Below are positions 44,826 through 53,474 of a stretch of DNA of 64,000 nucleotides, in pieces. A model generated the notes under the pieces. The model saw only the letters and a list, made by a program, of their open reading frames with translations. It ran no database searches and had not been told where the DNA came from. How positions within the stretch are numbered: position 1 is the first letter of the stretch; each line of letters begins with the position of its first letter. Position numbers and translations under genes: made by a program. The stretch is from Halomonas cupida (GTDB taxonomy: Bacteria > Pseudomonadota > Gammaproteobacteria > Pseudomonadales > Halomonadaceae): contig NZ_FRCA01000005.1 in assembly GCF_900142755.1 (NCBI RefSeq), positions 124,001 to 188,000 on the forward strand, written 5' to 3'.

Positions 44826-45229
44826 AGCGCACCTTTCTTCGCCTCTGGATGACTGGCCTGCTGAGTGCCATCACCCTGGGGAGTGCCAGCCAGTGCCTGG
44901 CGGCGCCCGGTTCCTGGGTCGCCAACGTACCTCGGCTCAACGTGTCCTCCTGCCAGGTGGACCGCCAGTCAGCGGAGATGACTGCTCCCAGCGGCCAGCG
45001 CGGCATCATCGACAGCGTCAGTTGGCAGTATCGGTCGCCGCCGGGGTCGCGCATGACGGCCCGCCTGTGCCTACAGGATCGCTGCCTGCGCCTTGACCTG
45101 GCACGGGGTACCAGCCGCTATTTCGCCGGCCTGCCGGCCAGTGGTCCCTTTACGTTTCGTTTTCGGCTCGCCGATGGTCAGCAACCTGTGGTCGTCGATT
45201 CCATGAGCCTGATCGTCAATCACCGCTGA
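44822..45229 (+). CDS. flhE: Flagellar protein FlhE
   Basis: FlhE is a small periplasmic protein that in enterics prevents proton leakage through the export gate. The 135-residue precursor has a signal peptide ending CLAAP. The mature part follows the family pattern: GSWVANVPRL, VSWQYRSPPGSRMTARLC, DRCLRLDLARGTSRYF and the end LIVNHR (VIVNYR in E. coli). Sequence identity is low, but the pattern and position after flhA agree. Confidence 0.85.
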   Translation: MKRTFLRLWMTGLLSAITLGSASQCLAAPGSWVANVPRLNVSSCQVDRQSAEMTAPSGQRGIIDSVSWQYRSPPGSRMTARLCLQDRCLRLDLARGTSRYFAGLPASGPFTFRFRLADGQQPVVVDSMSLIVNHR

Positions 45230-45253
45230 CAGCCACCCGGTGAGGGAAACACC

Positions 45254-45955
45254 ATGTACACAGCACAAGGTAAGCTGGAGCAACATTCACAGATCGAGGC
45301 CTATCTGCCGATGGTCCGGCGCCAGGCACTGGCATTGCAGGTGCGCCTGCCCGCTGGTGTCGATACCGATGATCTGATCCAGGCAGGCATGGTCGGGTTG
45401 ATCGAGGCGCTGGGGCGCTATGACGCCAGCCAGGGGACACAGCTTGCCACTTTCGCTAGTCAGCGGGTGCGCGGCGCCATGCTCGACGAGTTGCGCAGTC
45501 GTGACTGGTTGCCACGTAGCGTGCGCCGTCAGGCACGTGCCGTGGACGAAGCGACCCGCGAACTGCAACAACAGCTGGGCCGACCGGCGGAGGAACACGA
45601 GATTGCTGCAGCACTGGACATGGACGCAGTCACCTATCGCCAGCTACTGGGTGATATCAACAACGGCCTGTTGATGCCCTTCGAAGAGCTGCTGGCGGAG
45701 GGCGGGGAGCATCACTTCTCGGAGCATGTCAGTGCCACTCCCCTCGCCGAACTGATCCAGGATGAACGCCGCGAGTCGCTGGTCGAGGCCATCGCCGAGC
45801 TGCCCGAGCGCGAGAAACTGTTGATGGCGCTCTACTATCAGGAAGAGCTCAATCTCAAGGAGATCGGGGCCGTGCTTGGCGTCAGTGAATCACGGGTGTG
45901 TCAGTTGCACAGCCAAGCGGTCAGCCGCTTGAGGGGCTGGTTGTCCGAACACTGA
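45254..45955 (+). CDS. fliA: Flagellar sigma factor sigma28 (FliA)
   Basis: FliA directs RNA polymerase to late flagellar and chemotaxis promoters and is inhibited by FlgM. The 233-residue product has region 2 (GVDTDDLIQAGMVGLIEALG, then RYDASQGTQLATFASQRVRG, AMLDELRSRDWLPRSVRRQA), region 3 and region 4 (ELPEREKLLMALYYQEELNL and KEIGAVLGVSESRVCQLHSQ). It is the last gene of the motility block, 24 bp after flhE. In E. coli it lies near fliC instead. Confidence 0.96.
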   Translation: MYTAQGKLEQHSQIEAYLPMVRRQALALQVRLPAGVDTDDLIQAGMVGLIEALGRYDASQGTQLATFASQRVRGAMLDELRSRDWLPRSVRRQARAVDEATRELQQQLGRPAEEHEIAAALDMDAVTYRQLLGDINNGLLMPFEELLAEGGEHHFSEHVSATPLAELIQDERRESLVEAIAELPEREKLLMALYYQEELNLKEIGAVLGVSESRVCQLHSQAVSRLRGWLSEH

Positions 45956-45995
45956 GGCACAGTGATGCAGGGGCATCCACAGGCACAGGGCGAAG

Positions 45996-46023
45996 GGCTT
46001 GCCGGGTGGATGATAGGCAAGCC
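45996..46023 (+). terminator. Stem-loop after fliA
   Basis: GGCTTGCC (45996-46003) pairs perfectly with GGCAAGCC (46016-46023). No T-run, so termination is uncertain. The rest of this 203-bp gap must contain the ahpC promoter; I did not find a convincing OxyR site. Confidence 0.4.
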
Positions 46024-46158
46024 GTATCACCATGATGACTTCATTCAATTTATCCTATAAGACCAACGTCGGTATTCTGGCTCCCGTCTTCACAGCACGC
46101 CATTGCAAGACGCTCATGGGTGCGAACTTGAATCCCCTGCATCAACAAGGAGATGGGA

Positions 46159-46722
46159 ATGTCCCTGATCAACACTGAAGTCAAACCGTTCAACGCCACC
46201 GCCTTCCATAACGGCGAGTTCGTGGACGTTACTGAAGAGAGCCTCAAGGGCAAGTGGAACATCTTCTTCTTCTACCCGGCCGACTTCACTTTTGTCTGCC
46301 CCACCGAGCTGGGTGACCTGGCCGACAACTACGAAGAATTCCAGAAGCTGGGGGTCGAGATCTACAGCGTTTCCACCGACACCCACTTCACTCACAAGGC
46401 ATGGCACGACAGCTCCGAGACCATCGGCAAGCTGCAGTATCCGATGCTGGCTGACCCGACCCTGCAGATCTCACGTAACTTCGAAGTGCTGATCGAGGAA
46501 GCTGGCCTCGCCGAGCGTGGCACCTTCGTCATCGACCCGGAAGGCAAGATCCAGATCGTCGAGATCAACGCCGGCAACATCGGCCGTAACGCCGAAGAGC
46601 TGCTGCGCAAGGTCAAGGCAGCCCAGTACGTCGCAGCCAACCCGAACGAAGTGTGCCCGGCCAAGTGGAAGGAAGGCGAAGAGACTCTCGCACCGTCTCT
46701 GGACCTGGTTGGCAAGATCTAA
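46159..46722 (+). CDS. ahpC: Alkyl hydroperoxide reductase peroxidase subunit AhpC
   Basis: AhpC is a 2-Cys peroxiredoxin that reduces hydrogen peroxide and organic peroxides. The 187-residue product starts [20 protein letters not shown], six bases after AAGGAG. It has [19 protein letters not shown] with peroxidatic Cys47 and [13 protein letters not shown] with the resolving Cys. Length equals the enterobacterial protein. Its electron donor AhpF is encoded next, after a strong stem-loop. Confidence 0.98.
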   Translation: MSLINTEVKPFNATAFHNGEFVDVTEESLKGKWNIFFFYPADFTFVCPTELGDLADNYEEFQKLGVEIYSVSTDTHFTHKAWHDSSETIGKLQYPMLADPTLQISRNFEVLIEEAGLAERGTFVIDPEGKIQIVEINAGNIGRNAEELLRKVKAAQYVAANPNEVCPAKWKEGEETLAPSLDLVGKI

Positions 46723-46766
46723 GTCAGCCGTTTCTCGTTGATGCGGTAACCACTACTGCACGACGG

Positions 46767-46797
46767 CCCACCGCGGCAGCGCCGCTGCCGCGGTGGG
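46767..46797 (+). promoter_or_regulatory. Strong stem-loop between ahpC and ahpF
   Basis: Fifteen bases (CCCACCGCGGCAGCG) are mirrored exactly by CGCTGCCGCGGTGGG with one base between. No T-run follows. It is likely an mRNA-stabilising or attenuating hairpin giving more AhpC than AhpF. Confidence 0.75.
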
Positions 46798-46926
46798 ATT
46801 CCTGAATCGCCCCGTACCGTGACCTGATGTTTCACGCCGCTGACGTTTAACGCCGACAGCCTCGGCGCAGGTCCTGGTGTGCCCAGGATCCAATTTACAC
46901 CACCCTATTCAAGGATTGACGCCGTC

Positions 46927-48483
46927 ATGCTCGACGACTCACTCAAGACACAGCTGAAAGCCTATCTGGAAAAGGTCACGCAACCGTTTGAGCTGGTCGC
47001 CACTCTCGATGACGGCGACAAGTCCCGCGAACTGCATGGCCTGCTGAGCGACATCGCCGCGCTGTCGGACAACATCACCCTGTCCACCGCTGGCACCGAC
47101 CAACGCGTTCCGTCCTTTGCGCTGCATCGTGACGGTGCGGCGACCGGTATCGTCTTCGCCGGTATTCCGCTCGGCCATGAGTTCACCTCTCTGGTGCTGG
47201 CACTGCTGCAGGTTGGCGGTCATCCGCCGAAGGCCAGTGCCGAGGTCATCGAGCAGATCAAGGCACTCGATGCCGATATGCACTTCGAGACCTATTACTC
47301 GCTGTCGTGCCAGAACTGCCCGGACGTGGTGCAGGCGCTCAACTTGATGGCGCTGTTCAATCCGCGCATCTCCCATGACGCCATTGATGGTGCCCTGTTC
47401 CAGGACGAGGTCGAGGCCCGTGAAGTCATGTCGGTGCCCAGCGTCTATCTCAACGGCAAGCCCTTCGATCAGGGCCGCATGAGCCTCGAGCAGATTCTGG
47501 CGAAAGTCGATACCGGCGCCGAGAAGCGCGAAGCCGAGAAGATCTCGGCAAGGGACGCCTTCGATGTACTGACCATCGGTGGCGGCCCGGCAGGCGCTGC
47601 AACAGCCATCTACGCCGCCCGTAAAGGCATTCGCACTGGTGTCGCCGCCGAACGCTTCGGCGGACAGGTCCTCGATACCATGGCCATCGAGAACTTCATC
47701 TCGGTGCAGGAGACGGAAGGCCCGAAGCTGGCCACCGCCCTGGAAGAGCACGTCAAGCAGTACGACGTCGACATCATGAATCTGCAGCGCGCCGTTGAAC
47801 TGGTACCGGCCAGTGTCCCCGGCGGTGAGCACGAAGTCCGCTTCGCGTCCGGCGCCAGTCTCAAGTCGCAGACGCTGGTGCTGGCCACGGGTGCCCGCTG
47901 GCGCGAAATGAACGTGCCTGGTGAGGCCGAATACCGCAACAAGGGTGTAGCCTACTGCCCCCACTGCGACGGCCCGCTGTTCAAGGGCAAGCATGTGGCG
48001 GTGATCGGTGGCGGCAATTCCGGAGTCGAGGCAGCCATCGACCTCGCCGGTATCGTCGCTCACGTGACTCTGTTCGAGTTCATGGACGAGCTGCGTGCCG
48101 ATGCAGTGCTGCAGAAGAAACTGGAGAGTCTGCCCAATGTCGACATCATCAAGGGCGCTCGTACCACCGAGATCAACGGTGACGGCAACCGAGTCAATGG
48201 CCTGAGCTACGAGGAACGCGCCAGTGGCGAGATCAAACAGGTCGCTCTGGAAGGCGTCTTCGTACAGATCGGCCTGGTGCCCAACACCGAGTGGCTCAAG
48301 GACTCACCGGTGGAGCTGTCCGAGCGCGGCGAGATCATCACCGATGCCCGTGGCATGACCTCGGTCCCTGGCGTCTTCGCCGCCGGTGATGTCACCACCG
48401 TTCCCTACAAGCAGATCGTGATCGCCGTAGGCAGTGGTGCCACCGCCGCCCTGGGCGCCTTCGATTATCTGATTCGTCAGTAA
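46927..48483 (+). CDS. ahpF: Alkyl hydroperoxide reductase flavoprotein AhpF
   Basis: AhpF passes electrons from NADH to AhpC. I start it at [20 protein letters not shown] (518 residues, E. coli 521), not at an in-frame ATG 16 codons upstream. The N-terminal tandem thioredoxin fold has CQNC (Cys128, Cys131). The flavin domain has [20 protein letters not shown], the active disulphide CPHCDGP and [17 protein letters not shown]. The C-terminus has [20 protein letters not shown]. Confidence 0.97.
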   Translation: MLDDSLKTQLKAYLEKVTQPFELVATLDDGDKSRELHGLLSDIAALSDNITLSTAGTDQRVPSFALHRDGAATGIVFAGIPLGHEFTSLVLALLQVGGHPPKASAEVIEQIKALDADMHFETYYSLSCQNCPDVVQALNLMALFNPRISHDAIDGALFQDEVEAREVMSVPSVYLNGKPFDQGRMSLEQILAKVDTGAEKREAEKISARDAFDVLTIGGGPAGAATAIYAARKGIRTGVAAERFGGQVLDTMAIENFISVQETEGPKLATALEEHVKQYDVDIMNLQRAVELVPASVPGGEHEVRFASGASLKSQTLVLATGARWREMNVPGEAEYRNKGVAYCPHCDGPLFKGKHVAVIGGGNSGVEAAIDLAGIVAHVTLFEFMDELRADAVLQKKLESLPNVDIIKGARTTEINGDGNRVNGLSYEERASGEIKQVALEGVFVQIGLVPNTEWLKDSPVELSERGEIITDARGMTSVPGVFAAGDVTTVPYKQIVIAVGSGATAALGAFDYLIRQ

Positions 48484-48584
48484 CTGTTCTACCCCAGCGA
48501 CTGCCATGTCGCTCCCTGACGGCGTCACCGAGGAACTTTCCCAGCCTCGGCTGGCGCCAGCGGCCGCAAGGCCGTGACTAGCCT

Positions 48585-48611
48585 GACCGTCCTCCGGGGC
48601 GGTCTTTTTTT
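48585..48611 (+). terminator. Rho-independent terminator of ahpF
   Basis: GACCG (48585-48589) pairs with CGGTC (48600-48604), followed by seven T. Two small GC hairpins precede it (CCAGCC/GGCTGG at 48541-48554 and CGGCC/GGCCG at 48561-48574). Confidence 0.8.
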
Positions 48612-48632
48612 GCCGGTTATTATTAACATGGC

Positions 48633-48792
48633 AATCAAATAGCTCATCCTGATCGATTTGATTTTCGTCCGTACCACACTGGCGCAGATGCGCGAATCTG
48701 CTGGTGTGGCACGGTCTCGCGTCGGCCCGATGGCCGACGGCGGCACGTCCCTGTGCCGCCATTAACCCAACATGAAAGCATGCCGGGTTAAT
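48633..48792 (-). repeat. 3'-end multi-hairpin element, copy D (after the gene at 48805)
   Basis: Sense strand is minus, starting 12 bases after the stop of the gene at 48805-49509. Five hairpins: ATTAACCC/GGGTTAAT (48761-48792), GGCGGCAC-AGGGAC-GTGCCGCC (48739-48760), GTCGGCC/GGCCGAC (48721-48738), CCGTGCCACAC/GTGTGGTACGG with CACCAGCAG in the loop (48669-48714), and AATCAAAT/ATTTGATT around ATCAGGATGA (48633-48663). This is the fullest copy. Confidence 0.8.
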
Positions 48793-48804
48793 ATCTCTTG
48801 CCCA

Positions 48805-49509
48805 TCATTCAGAGGCCGGTGGGCATGGCACCAGAGCCCCGTCCTCATGAACTCTCGCCGGTAGCTGCATATCGAGGTGCAGCTCGGCTCGGTCCACCAC
48901 AACATCATCGCCGCCTTCCGGCAGCATTGGGGCTCGAGAAGTGGGAGTGATGGAGCCGAGACTCTGCTCCTCGGCGAGCTGTCCCGGGCGAAAACTCCAG
49001 CTGAGCTGCAGATACCAGTGTTTGTCATATCGGGCAACTTCTCCTTCCGGAGCCCAGTTCGCCGGGTCATCACCCGGCATATCCATCGGTGCCACATGCA
49101 GCACCAGAGGCCCCTGGCCATGGACTCGAAGTGTCGGCAGTGGATCTTCATGAGGCGGGTCAAACAGTACACTCAGCGCATAACGTCGCTCAGCCTGTTC
49201 GGCACTGATTTCCTCCGGAGACGTTGCTCGAAAATCGAGCACCCCACTGAAGTTTCCATCGCACTGGGCATGAGGCACTGTTTCATGGACCTGCGGAAAC
49301 TCCACGGCATGGATCTCACCATTCGACAGGTGCAGCAACATCAACGCCGATCCATCGACCGGCACATACTCCATGTTGCTGGCCGCCTGCACGCCCGAGA
49401 CCATCAGCCCTGCCATCAACAATGCTGCGCCTGCTGTCCATTGCCGGCCCCTGACACCCTGGGTTCCGATCAGAGCTCCACCAGGCATTCGTGCACGCCG
49501 TTCCCCCAT
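48805..49509 (-). CDS. Secreted protein of unknown function
   Basis: I do not recognise this family. The chosen start (MGERRARMPGGALIG) has GGAG six bases before and gives 234 residues; the frame is open further upstream without family support. A signal peptide runs through TAGAALLMAGLMVSGVQA, so the mature protein of about 200 residues should be periplasmic or outer. It is acidic, has two Cys (HAQCDGN and VPCPPASE), and no membrane span. Its sequence has several VDGSALMLLHLSNGEIHAV-like beta strands. It stands alone between ahpF (convergent) and the RraA-like operon. Confidence 0.7.
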   Translation of the reverse strand: MGERRARMPGGALIGTQGVRGRQWTAGAALLMAGLMVSGVQAASNMEYVPVDGSALMLLHLSNGEIHAVEFPQVHETVPHAQCDGNFSGVLDFRATSPEEISAEQAERRYALSVLFDPPHEDPLPTLRVHGQGPLVLHVAPMDMPGDDPANWAPEGEVARYDKHWYLQLSWSFRPGQLAEEQSLGSITPTSRAPMLPEGGDDVVVDRAELHLDMQLPARVHEDGALVPCPPASE

Positions 49510-49618
49510 GCTCGACTCCATTCCGCACCAGATAGGCATAGTCTGGCCCATGCGGCGATATCTCACCGCCCTGGTCAGCTCAGGCAGATACGCACCTTCT
49601 GCCCCGCTGCAGAATGAT

Positions 49619-50296
49619 TCAGTGCTGATCGGCACCCACCAGCCCCGCCTCCACCAGCGCCGTGGCTCCACTGATGTCCGGCAGACATTCTCCGGCCGCA
49701 AGACGCTGCAGGATCTCCTGTTCCTGCTCCTGCAGCTCCAGGCAGTGATCCACGACGTCATCCACCTCAGCGGGAGACAATGCGATGACGCCATTCTCGT
49801 CGGCCAGCACGATATCACCGGGGTGTATCGCGACACCTCCGACACTGACCGGATGATTCAGCGTCCCGCCCTGGTCGAGCAGACGTGTCGTCAAGGACGA
49901 TACTCCCCGGCTCCAGACCGGGAATTGATGCTGTCGGAGCGTGGTCAGGTCAGTGGCCATACCATCAATAACCACCCCAGCCAGGCCGATGCGTCGGCCA
50001 ACCTCGGTCAGGACACCGCCCCAACAGGCATGACGACAATCTCCCTGACGTTCGATGACCAGCACATCTCCGGGACGCAGCAACCGAGTCGCATGGCTGA
50101 GCAACGTACCATCGGCAGCCGGCAGTGACAGCGTTACCGCAACGCCAGCGATCCGTACTTCATCCAGTTGGCAGTGAATCCGTGGATCCACAAAGCCACG
50201 ATGATGGAAATGGCCGATGGTCGCCGTCTCGCATTGCAGCAGACGCTGGCGACGTGACGCGGACAAGGGCTCGGGCATGGGCGCGATGGCGTACAC
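49619..50296 (-). CDS. RraA-like protein (HMG/CHA aldolase family), catalytic Arg replaced
   Basis: 225 residues from GTG with GGAGAG upstream. The fold is that of the RraA / 4-hydroxy-4-methyl-2-oxoglutarate aldolase family: LRPGDVLVIERQGD, GGVLTEVGRRIGLAGVVIDG, and VSVGGVAIHPGDIVLADENG followed by VIALSP. Family aldolases carry Arg-Asp after the VIDG motif; here the residues are Thr115-Asp116 (GMATDL), so the metal-binding Asp is kept but the Arg is lost. It may be a decarboxylase-like, dehydratase-like or non-enzymatic member. It is the last gene of the TRAP 2 operon, 49 bp after dctM. Confidence 0.82.
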   Translation of the reverse strand: MYAIAPMPEPLSASRRQRLLQCETATIGHFHHRGFVDPRIHCQLDEVRIAGVAVTLSLPAADGTLLSHATRLLRPGDVLVIERQGDCRHACWGGVLTEVGRRIGLAGVVIDGMATDLTTLRQHQFPVWSRGVSSLTTRLLDQGGTLNHPVSVGGVAIHPGDIVLADENGVIALSPAEVDDVVDHCLELQEQEQEILQRLAAGECLPDISGATALVEAGLVGADQH

Positions 50297-50345
50297 GGAT
50301 AGACTCTCCTCTTGCTCAGCAGGCAGTTACGATGAACCGGTGGGC

Positions 50346-51650
50346 TCAGATGAGGCTCGGCAGAAACGTGACCAGACCCGGCAGCAGATAGAACAACACC
50401 ATGCCGATCAGGAAGCACAGCACGATGGGCCAGGCCGCCGCGAAGATGGTCGGCATCGAGACATTGGGAGCGCCCCCCTTGATGGCAAACAGGTTGTAAC
50501 CGAAAGGTGGCGTCAGGCTGCCGACGGCGAGGTTGATCAGGAACAGGGTCCAGAACCAGATCGGATCGAATTCATAGGCCTTTACCAGCGGCGCATAGAT
50601 CGGAATGACCACCATCATGAAGGCGATCTGATCAATGAACATGCAGGCCAGCAGCGGGATCAGCATCAGAATCAGGAACATCCACGCCGGATCGAGGTTC
50701 AGGCTCGATGCCGTTGCCACCAGCCCGGAGGTGGCCCCGGTAAAGGACAGCAACTGACTGAACAGTTTGGAGCAGGCCAGAATGGTGATGATCATGGCAC
50801 TGATCGACAGCGACGACAGCAGCGCCTCTCCCGCCATCCTGAGGCTGAATCGCCGGTAGTAGCAGGCCACCAGTATCGATCCCAGTACCCCGGTCGCAGC
50901 GGACTCTGAAGGAGTAGCCACCCCCAGCATCATCAGCCCCAGTACCGCGAAGATGATGATGCTGAATGGCGCCATGTTGGCGAGCGCCAGGGCACGCTCT
51001 CGCCAGCTACGATCGCCACTATCATCCGCCGCAGGAGCACAGGACGGATTCCGGATCAGGTTCACCACGACATAGGCGACAAACAGCAATGCCAGCACGA
51101 TGCCGGGGATGATGCCGGCAATCAGCAGTCTGGCGATGGAGACATCGACCATCGAACCAATGATGATGACCATCAGACTCGGCGGGATGATCGCAGCGAG
51201 CCCTGCCCCACCGAGTATCAAGCCGATCGACAGCCGGTCCTCGTAGCCTCGTTCCTGCATGGTCGGCAGAGCCGAACGACTGAGCATGGCGGTGACCGCC
51301 AGTCCCGACCCGGACAGCGCGCCGAACAGTGTCGACAGCGCCACCACAAAGAAGAACAGGCGCCCCTTGATACGCCCCATGAGGGTATCGAGCGAATCGA
51401 AGATCACATCGATGGACCCTGAGCGGAACAGCAGTTCCCCCATCAGCACGAACAAGGCAATGGTGGTCAGCGCCTCGGAGGTCACGGTGTCATAGACGCT
51501 ATTGGCAAAGAGCCCGAAACCCGCCGTTCCCATCAGCCACAGAGTGCCGATGACATTGATTGCCAGAAAGGCCACAAAGATCGGCAGGCCCATGGCGAAC
51601 AGCACCATCAACAGGGCAACGGCCAGGCCAAGTGTCACATACCATTCCAT
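50346..51650 (-). CDS. TRAP transporter large permease DctM (system 2)
   Basis: 434 residues with the DctM pattern: VALLMVLFAMGLPIFVAFLA, FVLMGELLFRSGS, LFGALSGSGLAVTAMLSRSA, IIPPSLMVIIIGSMVDVSIA and LINLAVGSLTPPFGYNLFAI. About 12 spans. It overlaps the dctQ stop by one base. Substrate unknown; it is only distantly similar to the permease of system 1, so a different solute is likely. Confidence 0.94.
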   Translation of the reverse strand: MEWYVTLGLAVALLMVLFAMGLPIFVAFLAINVIGTLWLMGTAGFGLFANSVYDTVTSEALTTIALFVLMGELLFRSGSIDVIFDSLDTLMGRIKGRLFFFVVALSTLFGALSGSGLAVTAMLSRSALPTMQERGYEDRLSIGLILGGAGLAAIIPPSLMVIIIGSMVDVSIARLLIAGIIPGIVLALLFVAYVVVNLIRNPSCAPAADDSGDRSWRERALALANMAPFSIIIFAVLGLMMLGVATPSESAATGVLGSILVACYYRRFSLRMAGEALLSSLSISAMIITILACSKLFSQLLSFTGATSGLVATASSLNLDPAWMFLILMLIPLLACMFIDQIAFMMVVIPIYAPLVKAYEFDPIWFWTLFLINLAVGSLTPPFGYNLFAIKGGAPNVSMPTIFAAAWPIVLCFLIGMVLFYLLPGLVTFLPSLI

Positions 51651-52174
51651 CAGTCAGCCTCCTGCTCGATGCTGTCGTGAGACCACTCGACACTGTCCGG
51701 CCAGAAACAGCGGCGCAGGAAGTACAGCGCAGTACCTGTGAAGCCATAACCGATGAAGGCGGATATCCAGAACTTGGGAATACTCAGCCCCATGGCGGTG
51801 GTGGTGCCACTACTGAACTGGCGCAGCGTCTCGCTGACCAGCATCCAGGCGGCGACAAGACAGATGATGCCTGTGATCAGGGCGATGACGCGCTCATAGC
51901 GGCGACGGCAGGCTCCCGACATCTGCTCCTGCAGCGCGGTAATGGCGATGTGTCCCTGTCGCCTTGCCAGCTCCGGCATTGCCAGACTCGCGGCAATACA
52001 CAGACAATAGGCAATCACCGAGGTGGACCACAGCGTCGGGGCATTGAAGAAATAACGCGCGACCACTTCGATCCAGTAGGAAAGGACGATGCCGCATAGC
52101 GCGGCACCGCCAAGATGGAATCCGAAGCGTGTCAGGCGGTCATGGGCCTGGGTCAGAACACTCAGCATGGTCAT
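51650..52174 (-). CDS. TRAP transporter small permease DctQ (system 2)
   Basis: 174 residues, four spans (FHLGGAALCGIVLSYWIEVV, VIAYCLCIAASLAMPELARR, VIALITGIICLVAAWMLVSE, WISAFIGYGFTGTALYFLRR). A weakly conserved DctQ family member, supported by size, topology and position between dctP and dctM. Confidence 0.9.
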   Translation of the reverse strand: MTMLSVLTQAHDRLTRFGFHLGGAALCGIVLSYWIEVVARYFFNAPTLWSTSVIAYCLCIAASLAMPELARRQGHIAITALQEQMSGACRRRYERVIALITGIICLVAAWMLVSETLRQFSSGTTTAMGLSIPKFWISAFIGYGFTGTALYFLRRCFWPDSVEWSHDSIEQEAD

Positions 52175-52184
52175 GGCGCCAACC

Positions 52185-53162
52185 TCAGGGCGTCATACCG
52201 TGCTGTTCGGCGATCTCGCGCATACGGGCCACAGCCTCTGGCGACTTTTCCAGGCCCAGTTGCCAGATGCCTTCAGTGACCAGCGCATCCAGACGTTCTG
52301 CGTCCTCGGGAGCAAAATGCGTCGCCTGCATGCCCAGTTCCTCGAGCGCTGCCCACTCATCCACCGCCAACTGGTCAAGAATCGGTACGATCTCGGCCTC
52401 GAGAGCCTGCCCCTGTTCCAGCAGCGCTGTCTGCTCGCCTTCCGGCAGCGCCTCGAACTTGTTCAGATTCATCAACAGGTAGGTATAGGTCTGACCGAAG
52501 GTCGGTTTGGTGAAGTAGTCGGCCACCTCATACCAGCCCAGATCCTTGACCCCATTGAGTCCCCAGGCCGCTCCATCGATGACATTGCGATCGAGTGCCG
52601 AATAGACATCACCACTGGACATCAACACCGGCGTCCCGCCCATTCCCTGGGTCACGCTGGAGTAGGATGGGCTGCCCCGCAGACGCCGACCCTCGAGACT
52701 GGGCGATCCTTCGATGGGTTCCTTGAGGACATACTGAAAGCCACTGGAGCCCAACGGCACGATCGCCAGCAGTTTGATCCCGAGTTCGTTGTAATGGCCA
52801 TCAATGAAGTCCCACAGCCCGGATTCACGCACCTTCGCAGGATCCACGAAGACGGAATCCATGGCCGCACCGACCCCAGTGGTATTGGTGTGGTAGGCAC
52901 CGTGGGTGTAGAGCACATCAAAGACACCGGCGGAAACCGGTTCCAGTTGCTCGAAGGGGGGGACAACGTCCGGGCCGCTGAGATTGAACGAGATCTCGCC
53001 GTCACTGGCACTCTCGACCATATCGATGTAACGCTCGGCCACTTCTCGGGTATAGGCAGAAGTCGTGGTGTAGCTGGTCAACATGCGCAGATCGCTTGCT
53101 GCCGCCTGGCCGCAAGCCAGCACCAGAGCCGCGAGACTCAGCGTCTTGAAGGTGGAGTTCAT
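52185..53162 (-). CDS. TRAP solute-binding protein DctP (system 2)
   Basis: 325 residues from MNSTFKTLSLAALVLACGQA, a signal peptide cleaved near QAAAS. The mature domain has SDGEISFNLSGPDVVPPFEQ, then LEPVSAGVFDVLYTHGAYH, and SSGDVYSALDRNVIDGAAWG. This belongs to the branch of DctP proteins with the DG-A-W block instead of DGQENP, often binding keto acids or similar solutes, though the substrate here is unproven. It is followed by dctQ after 10 bp. Confidence 0.92.
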   Translation of the reverse strand: MNSTFKTLSLAALVLACGQAAASDLRMLTSYTTTSAYTREVAERYIDMVESASDGEISFNLSGPDVVPPFEQLEPVSAGVFDVLYTHGAYHTNTTGVGAAMDSVFVDPAKVRESGLWDFIDGHYNELGIKLLAIVPLGSSGFQYVLKEPIEGSPSLEGRRLRGSPSYSSVTQGMGGTPVLMSSGDVYSALDRNVIDGAAWGLNGVKDLGWYEVADYFTKPTFGQTYTYLLMNLNKFEALPEGEQTALLEQGQALEAEIVPILDQLAVDEWAALEELGMQATHFAPEDAERLDALVTEGIWQLGLEKSPEAVARMREIAEQHGMTP

Positions 53163-53474
53163 GGGATTCTCGCATTGTGATTGTTGTTGAACATCCTGTT
53201 GTCGAAGATCCTGTATCGAACATGAGGTGGCTACGGGAAGCGCCTCACCCTGAGTCTGGCTACGGAAATAGCCGCTACAGAAAATCTGTCGATCCTGCTT
53301 CAATCTAGTCAGGTTCCTACGACATCGTCAACGAGAAACACGCCCTTGGTTCTTGGTTTTTTTAATACTGTAAATTTACGAAACTTATATTAAAAAATAT
53401 ATTGATTAACCACTCGACAAACCTGGTTGTATTTCGATTGTTATTCATGAATAAACAGCATGAAAGAAAGGAGG
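53163..53474 (-). promoter_or_regulatory. dctP (system 2) upstream region with tandem repeat and palindromes
   Basis: 312 bp. TTGTTGAACATCCTG (53184-53198) is repeated as TTGTCGAAGATCCTG (53199-53213) directly before dctP. Farther up are TATATT/AATATA (53386-53401) in an AT-rich stretch and the perfect 14-bp palindrome TTATTCATGAATAA (53441-53454), a possible operator. No promoter boxes assigned. Confidence 0.45.

Noticed and set aside
46023..46158. OxyR-binding site upstream of ahpC
   Set aside because: I could not align the ATAG-N7-CTAT spaced pattern; only scattered pieces match.
43680..48063. Long minus-strand frames opposite flhA (355 codons) and ahpF (374 codons)
   Set aside because: Same reason: mirror frames of well-identified genes with no ribosome sites or domains.
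20441..48663. A small conserved protein suggested by the identical peptide IKSIRMSYLIAMLI in two intergenic frames
   Set aside because: The identity comes from the 43-bp repeated DNA in copies A and D; the frames differ on both sides.
52089..53180. A 363-codon plus-strand frame opposite dctP 2
   Set aside because: The minus-strand product has a signal peptide and DctP motifs; the plus-strand frame has none.
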